From contig JASBSH010000103.1 in the NCBI GenBank assembly GCA_030149025.1, positions 1 to 17,993 on the forward strand: DNA of 17,993 nucleotides, written 5' to 3'. Below the pieces are notes generated by a model. It did not search any database. It saw nothing but the letters and a program-made list of their open reading frames with translations, and was not told the DNA's origin. Below, piece by piece: positions 14,666-17,993 of the stretch; within the stretch, counting starts at the first letter, position 1; every line of letters begins with the position of its first letter. Source of the stretch: Actinomycetales bacterium. Lineage in GTDB: Bacteria; Actinomycetota; Actinomycetes; Actinomycetales; BWSM-131. Position numbers and translations under genes: made by a program.

Positions 14666-14902
14666 TCAGAAGACCGCCGGCGTGGCGCGGTAGCCGGCCT
14701 TGGCGACCGCGGCCACGAGCACGTCCACCGGCGCCAGGTCCGGGTCGTGAACGACCTCGATCCGGCCGGTCGTGAAGTGCACCTTCGCCTTCTCGACACC
14801 GGGGGTACGGGTGAGCTGCTTCTCGATCTTCCCGACGCAAGAGGGGCAGCTGAACTCGTTGCTGCGCAGGGTGGTGGTGATGGTGCTGGTCGTGGCGCTC
14901 AT
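14666..14902 (-). CDS. HMA-domain metallochaperone (CopZ-like)
   Basis: A 78-residue single heavy-metal-associated domain of ferredoxin-like fold. The metal site is FSCPSC with Cys19 and Cys22; the canonical Met two residues before the first Cys is replaced by Phe. Core strands and helices follow the family (VGKIEKQLTRTPGVEKAKV, then GRIEVVHDPDLAPVDVLVAA), and the domain ends at YRATPAVF. It should carry a soft metal ion in the cytoplasm to the ATPase encoded 35 bases downstream, which lacks its own HMA domain. ATG 14902 has CGGAG about 9 bases upstream. It is the first gene of the operon, preceded by a 166-base divergent region with two palindromic sites. Metal specificity is not given by the sequence. 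Confidence 0.9.
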   Translation of the reverse strand: MSATTSTITTTLRSNEFSCPSCVGKIEKQLTRTPGVEKAKVHFTTGRIEVVHDPDLAPVDVLVAAVAKAGYRATPAVF

Positions 14903-14947
14903 GGCGTCTGGGCTCCGATCTCGTGGGCTTCCAGTGCTTCCCGGCCT

Positions 14948-14963
14948 TGACCTGGGTTGGTCA
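14948..14963. promoter_or_regulatory. Perfect palindrome TGACC-N6-GGTCA upstream of HMA
   Basis: TGACCTGGGTTGGTCA has 5-bp perfect arms with a 6-base spacer, 46 bases upstream of the HMA start. The half-sites resemble those bound by MerR-type metal regulators such as CueR (GACC...GGTC), though no MerR gene is in the window. It may equally be a site of the operon's own Crp/Fnr protein. Confidence 0.5.
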
Positions 14964-15006
14964 CCGGGCTCACCTTCGAAGCTACGGATCTTCGGGACAC
15001 GGAACG

Positions 15007-15020
15007 ATGACGCAGATCAA
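15007..15020. promoter_or_regulatory. FNR-like box in the HMA/EamA divergent region
   Basis: ATGAC-gcag-ATCAA on the plus strand (TTGAT-ctgc-GTCAT on the minus). It matches the FNR consensus TTGAT-N4-ATCAA in 8 of 10 positions, with the TGA-N6-TCA core intact. The regulator encoded in the same operon has an FNR-like E-x-x-S-R recognition helix. It lies 105 bases from the HMA start and 49 from the EamA start. Confidence 0.45.
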
Positions 15021-15068
15021 GTAGCCGCGAACTCGTGACAGGGGTGGCCGCTGATAGAAGTGGGGCCC

Positions 15069-16040
15069 ATGACGACGACTCAGGGGTTCGGTGCCGTGCG
15101 CCGGGACCGGACCTGGATGGTGGCGCTCGCGGCCAGCATGTGGGGCACTTCGGCGCTGATGCGCGAGCCGCTGCTGGGGATGGGCTTCCCCGCATCGATG
15201 ATCGTTCTCGCCGAGCACGTGGTCCTGGTGCTGTGCCTCATCCCGTGGCTCGCGCCGGCGGTCCGGGCGTTCGCCCGCGCGAGCGCGTCGGCCAAGACCT
15301 CCGTCGTCGTCATCGGCGCCGGGTCCTCGGCGCTCGCCACCACGCTGTTCACCGCCGCGTTCGGCGTCGGTGACCCGATCACGCCGCAGGTGCTGCAGAA
15401 GCTGCAGCCGGTGTTCGCCCTGCTCCTGGCGGTAGTGCTGCTCGGCGAGCGGTTGCGCAGGCGGTTCTGGCTCTTCGCCGTCCCGGAGGTCGCGGGAGCC
15501 TGGCTGCTCGCCTTCCCCGCCCCCCTGGACGTGGACGTCAGGTCGGCCGAGGCGGCCGTGCTCGCCGTCGGCGCGGCGGCGCTGTGGGCAGCGGGAACCG
15601 TTCTGGGACGGCGCGTCTCGGCAGAGCTGTCGGCCACCGAGGTCACAGCGCTGCGCTTCGGGTTCGGTCTGCTCGCGATGCTCGTGATCGTCACGGTGAA
15701 GGGCGACTGGACGTCGCTGCAGACGCAGGAGCTGTCCCTGCGCGCACTCGTGCTCGTCGTCCTGCTCGCCCTGGTCCCCGGACTGCTGGCGCTGCGGTTG
15801 TACTACCAGGGGCTGCAGAGCACCCCGGCCAGTCGCGCCACCCTCGCGGAGCTGGCCTTCCCGGTGACCGCGGCCGCGGTCGGCGTCCTGGTCCTCGGGC
15901 GTACGCTCGCGAGCTCGCAGTGGCTGGGGTTCGCCGTCGTCCTGCTGTCCGTCACAGCACTGGTGCTGCACGAGTCGGGAAGTCGTCGGCCCGCGGTCGC
16001 TGCGCCGGATCGAGCGGACGACGCCGTACGCGTCGGCTGA
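15069..16040 (+). CDS. EamA/DMT-superfamily transporter
   Basis: A 323-residue membrane protein with about ten hydrophobic helices in two EamA repeats. Repeat one covers roughly residues 15-145 and includes LAASMWGTSALM, TPQVLQKLQPVFALLLAVVL and LGERLRRR; repeat two covers 155-300 and ends with TLAELAFPVTAAAVGVLVLG and WLGFAVVLLSV. The two Pro/Glu-rich boundary motifs (a P-V/F-LL-GE type) are typical. These proteins export amino acids, metabolites or nucleotide sugars; the substrate is unknown. I chose ATG 15069; the GTG three codons earlier (15060) is also possible, and no Shine-Dalgarno is seen for either, so the mRNA may be leaderless. It is divergent from the HMA-ATPase operon, and its last 89 bases overlap the 3' end of the convergent membrane glycosyltransferase gene. 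Confidence 0.9.
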   Translation: MTTTQGFGAVRRDRTWMVALAASMWGTSALMREPLLGMGFPASMIVLAEHVVLVLCLIPWLAPAVRAFARASASAKTSVVVIGAGSSALATTLFTAAFGVGDPITPQVLQKLQPVFALLLAVVLLGERLRRRFWLFAVPEVAGAWLLAFPAPLDVDVRSAEAAVLAVGAAALWAAGTVLGRRVSAELSATEVTALRFGFGLLAMLVIVTVKGDWTSLQTQELSLRALVLVVLLALVPGLLALRLYYQGLQSTPASRATLAELAFPVTAAAVGVLVLGRTLASSQWLGFAVVLLSVTALVLHESGSRRPAVAAPDRADDAVRVG

Positions 16041-17676
16041 AGCGGGAGACCAGCTCGCGCGCTGCGTACGCCGGGTCCACCGTGGCGGCGAGGGTGACGA
16101 CCAGCGGGACGAAGCTGAACAGGTACCGCGAGCGGCCCTGGAACAGCAGCACGAAGGCCGTCAGCCCGAGGATCGACAGCGTCAGGAACACCCGCCCTCG
16201 GCCGTATGCGCCGCCGAGCAGACCTGTCCCGAGCCACAGCAGCAGCCCCAGCCACAACCCCTGCGCCATCGCCCCCCGCAGCGGGTAGTAGGTGCCGGTC
16301 GTGTGCTGCCATGCCTGCACCTGCCGGGACGTGGGGTCGTCATCCAGGAACCTGCCCGGATGCGCGTCGCCGTCCTCGCCCCAGGCGAAGAACATGCCGT
16401 CGCCCCAGTTGAACCGTTGCTTCCGGGCCTCGAAGACCACGACGCCGCTCGGCCCCATCGACCGAAGCTGCTGTTCCAGCTCCCGTTGTGAGTAGAGCTT
16501 CAGTCCGTCGCCCTGCATGTACGCCGACTGGCGGACCATCACACCGTCGAAACCGCCGTACCAGGTATGGCCGCGCGCGGACTCCACGGTCTTGAGCCCC
16601 ATCGCCATCCACCACTGCGGGGGTGGGGTGCGCTGGAGGTTCAGGGTCGTCGGCGCCAGCCAGCCGGTCGTCACGTCGCGTCCGAGGGCGGTCGAACCGG
16701 CGAACACCAGTGCCAGGACGACGATCCCCGCGAGCGCGGTGCGCATGCCTTCGCGCCTGGCTCGGGTGGACCGGTGCAGCAGCGTCAGCACGAGGGCCAG
16801 GCCGAGCGCGACGACGATCACTATCGGGGTGGTCCGCAGCACGGCAGCCGCGCCGCCCACCACGCCGGTTGCGGCGAGCAGAACCAGTGACCGCCAGGGC
16901 CTGTCCTTCCGCAGCGACTGCAACCCGGCGACGCCCAGGGCTGCCGTACCCGCGGCGAACGGCATCGCCGCCATGTCCGTGTAGGGAACCGCCATCCAGG
17001 GAGACAGCCCGGCCAGCAGGAACGTGACGACCTCGGCGACGAGCGCCGGGAAGGGCCGGCCGAGCATGCGAACCGTGACGAAGACGAGCACCAAGGTGGT
17101 GAACAGGAAGACGCCGTTCACCCAGACGGCCACGGTGTAGCCGGTCACGTCGAGCGCGCCGGCGAGCTTGAGCACCAGGCGGTCCAGGGCAAGCATGGCG
17201 ACGTTGTTGGGGTACCTGGACAGGTAGTAGCCCAGGTAGGCAGTGTGCTCACCCGCCTCCAGCTGCCCGGCGAAACGCCACAGCGTCCTGGCGTCCCAGG
17301 CGAAGGCGTACTGGAGGTGCAGGGCGACCCGGACCGCCGCGCCGGCCGACAGCGCTGCGAACGGCAGGGCGAACCACCAGCCGCCGCCCCGGGACACCGC
17401 ACGGGCCAGCGCCGACCGCCGCAGCGCGGCGGCCACCAGTGACAGCGCGAGAACCACCGCGAAAGACGCCACGACCAGCCCCTGAGGGAAGTCGAAGACC
17501 CCGTTGAGCGGGTCGACCAGCACCCCGATGACCGTCGCGGTGAGCAACAGCCCGAGCAGGACCTGCAGCGCCCGGCCGAGGCGACTCTCCCACCCGCCAC
17601 CGGGCGTCGGGCCAGCAACGCCCGGCAGCGACTGGCTCACAACGGCACTGTGGCACTCGACACGGGTCAGGACCAT
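15952..17676 (-). CDS. Multi-spanning membrane protein, GT-C glycosyltransferase-like
   Basis: A 574-residue protein with about ten to twelve membrane helices up to residue 335, a large extracytoplasmic region at about 345-475 (including PPPQWWMAMGLK and WYGGFDGVMV), a few further helices, and a basic C-terminal tail. The first outer loop reads FAWDARTLWRFAGQL with Asp128, the place where GT-C enzymes keep a catalytic Asp, followed by YLSRYPNN at about 151-158. This suggests a lipid-linked-sugar-dependent transferase acting outside the membrane on envelope glycans, but no exact family was recognised. The start ATG 17676 has GAAGGA four bases upstream; GTG 17694 (six codons more) is an alternative without a Shine-Dalgarno. 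The 3' end overlaps the EamA gene by 89 bases, so the two transcripts are mutually antisense there. Confidence 0.82.
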   Translation of the reverse strand: MVLTRVECHSAVVSQSLPGVAGPTPGGGWESRLGRALQVLLGLLLTATVIGVLVDPLNGVFDFPQGLVVASFAVVLALSLVAAALRRSALARAVSRGGGWWFALPFAALSAGAAVRVALHLQYAFAWDARTLWRFAGQLEAGEHTAYLGYYLSRYPNNVAMLALDRLVLKLAGALDVTGYTVAVWVNGVFLFTTLVLVFVTVRMLGRPFPALVAEVVTFLLAGLSPWMAVPYTDMAAMPFAAGTAALGVAGLQSLRKDRPWRSLVLLAATGVVGGAAAVLRTTPIVIVVALGLALVLTLLHRSTRARREGMRTALAGIVVLALVFAGSTALGRDVTTGWLAPTTLNLQRTPPPQWWMAMGLKTVESARGHTWYGGFDGVMVRQSAYMQGDGLKLYSQRELEQQLRSMGPSGVVVFEARKQRFNWGDGMFFAWGEDGDAHPGRFLDDDPTSRQVQAWQHTTGTYYPLRGAMAQGLWLGLLLWLGTGLLGGAYGRGRVFLTLSILGLTAFVLLFQGRSRYLFSFVPLVVTLAATVDPAYAARELVSRFSRRVRRRPLDPAQRPRADDFPTRAAPVL

Positions 17677-17696
17677 CGGATCCTTCACAGTCACGT

Positions 17697-17714
17697 CTCA
17701 GCGCCTGAGCTGAG
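17697..17714. repeat. Inverted repeat in the glycosyltransferase/alkB divergent region
   Basis: CTCAGC-gcctga-GCTGAG, a perfect 6-bp stem with 6-base loop, just upstream of the glycosyltransferase start. It is either a leader hairpin or a protein site. Confidence 0.45.
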
Positions 17715-17723
17715 GAAACGGGC

Positions 17724-17739
17724 TAGAACGTCCGTTCGA
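17724..17739. promoter_or_regulatory. LexA (SOS) box upstream of alkB
   Basis: TAGAAC-gtcc-GTTCGA matches the actinobacterial/Gram-positive SOS box TCGAAC-N4-GTTCGA with one mismatch. It lies 7 bases before the -10 of the alkB-like gene, over its -35 zone, so LexA would block transcription until DNA damage. It could also affect the divergent glycosyltransferase gene. Confidence 0.75.
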
Positions 17740-17746
17740 TCCGACG

Positions 17747-17752
17747 TAGCCT
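17747..17752 (+). promoter_or_regulatory. -10 box of a leaderless alkB-like mRNA
   Basis: TAGCCT fits TANNNT and ends 6 bases before ATG 17759. No Shine-Dalgarno lies between it and the start codon, so a leaderless transcript is expected. Confidence 0.5.
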
Positions 17753-17758
17753 TGCGGT

Positions 17759-17993
17759 ATGGCGTTCGCGCTGCAGACCTCACTGCTGGACGGCCTGGTC
17801 GACTCCGACGAGTCGAACATCGCGGACGGGCCGGACGGCGCGCCCGCGACCTCGTCCACCCCTCACCTGCACGACCTGGGCGCGACGGTGAGCCGTCGCG
17901 TCCTGACGCGCGGTGCCTGGCTGGACGTCCGGCCGGGCTGGATGTCAGGGTCGGACACCCTGTTCGCCCGGCTGGTCGAGACGGTGCCCTGGC
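17759..17993 (+). CDS. alkB: AlkB-like 2-oxoglutarate/Fe(II) dioxygenase, 5' part only
   Basis: The first 78 residues are visible; the gene runs off the window. The segment from about residue 45, VSRRVLTRGAWLDVRPGWM followed by SDTLFARLVETVPW, matches the start of actinobacterial AlkB-type alkylation-repair proteins, which oxidatively remove methyl groups from damaged bases. The iron-binding HxD...H and 2-oxoglutarate-binding Arg motifs lie beyond the end and cannot be checked. The start ATG 17759 is preceded by a leaderless-type -10 and a LexA box, which fits a DNA-damage gene. The call depends on an N-terminal resemblance recalled from memory plus the SOS context. Confidence 0.75.
   Translation, partial: MAFALQTSLLDGLVDSDESNIADGPDGAPATSSTPHLHDLGATVSRRVLTRGAWLDVRPGWMSGSDTLFARLVETVPW

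Noticed and set aside
12636..14693. Long plus-strand frame (685 codons) opposite the ATPase
   Set aside because: His/Arg/Asp-rich shadow of a clearly identified ATPase gene.
1..17993. CRISPR arrays, tRNA or rRNA genes, insertion sequences, prophage genes
   Set aside because: No regularly spaced repeats, cloverleaf-like segments, transposase motifs or terminal inverted repeats were found by eye.

Overview
The window comes from a high-GC actinobacterium. Codon third positions are almost all G or C, GTG and TTG starts occur, some genes look leaderless (a TANNNT -10 box 6-7 bases before the start codon), and an actinobacterial-type LexA box is present. The gene mix (Abhydrolase_9 protein, CNYCGC hemerythrin, Crp/Fnr, AlkB) would suit a soil or stone actinomycete such as the Geodermatophilaceae or relatives, but the genus cannot be fixed from this sequence. 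There are no rRNA, tRNA, CRISPR or transposase genes. About eighteen protein genes, one gene remnant and several regulatory sites are supported.

Left part (1-5,500): a small histidine-rich protein with an RHAxxH repeat is followed by an EEP-family phosphohydrolase. On the minus strand lie a short hypothetical gene, a TacT-like GNAT toxin with a DUF1778/TacA-like antitoxin that lacks its DNA-binding N-terminus, and a cation diffusion facilitator. A class-V aminotransferase-fold (cysteine desulfurase-like) enzyme reads divergently. Just after it is a frameshifted piece of what looks like an APC amino-acid permease.

Middle (5,500-10,450): a secreted lipoprotein, a convergent HAD phosphatase, and a translationally coupled pair (Abhydrolase_9 membrane hydrolase and CPBP intramembrane protease). 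A RimJ-like acetyltransferase ends one base from the protease gene.

Metal/redox cluster (10,450-15,050, all minus strand): the transcription order is HMA metallochaperone, P1B-type ATPase without its own HMA domain and with a CPG instead of CPC motif, Crp/Fnr regulator, CNYCGC hemerythrin, Cys-rich winged-helix regulator, GNAT acetyltransferase. The Crp/Fnr recognition helix carries an E-x-x-S-R pattern like FNR. An FNR-like half-palindrome and a perfect TGACC-N6-GGTCA palindrome lie upstream of the HMA gene. Between hemerythrin and the Cys-rich regulator is a well-formed divergent promoter and Shine-Dalgarno leading only to a 34-codon ORF. This block is the best candidate for an undescribed metal plus O2/NO/redox response module.

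Right end (15,050-17,993): an EamA transporter converges on and overlaps a GT-C-like membrane glycosyltransferase. Next to it is the start of an AlkB-type dioxygenase with a LexA (SOS) box and a leaderless promoter, cut by the window edge.
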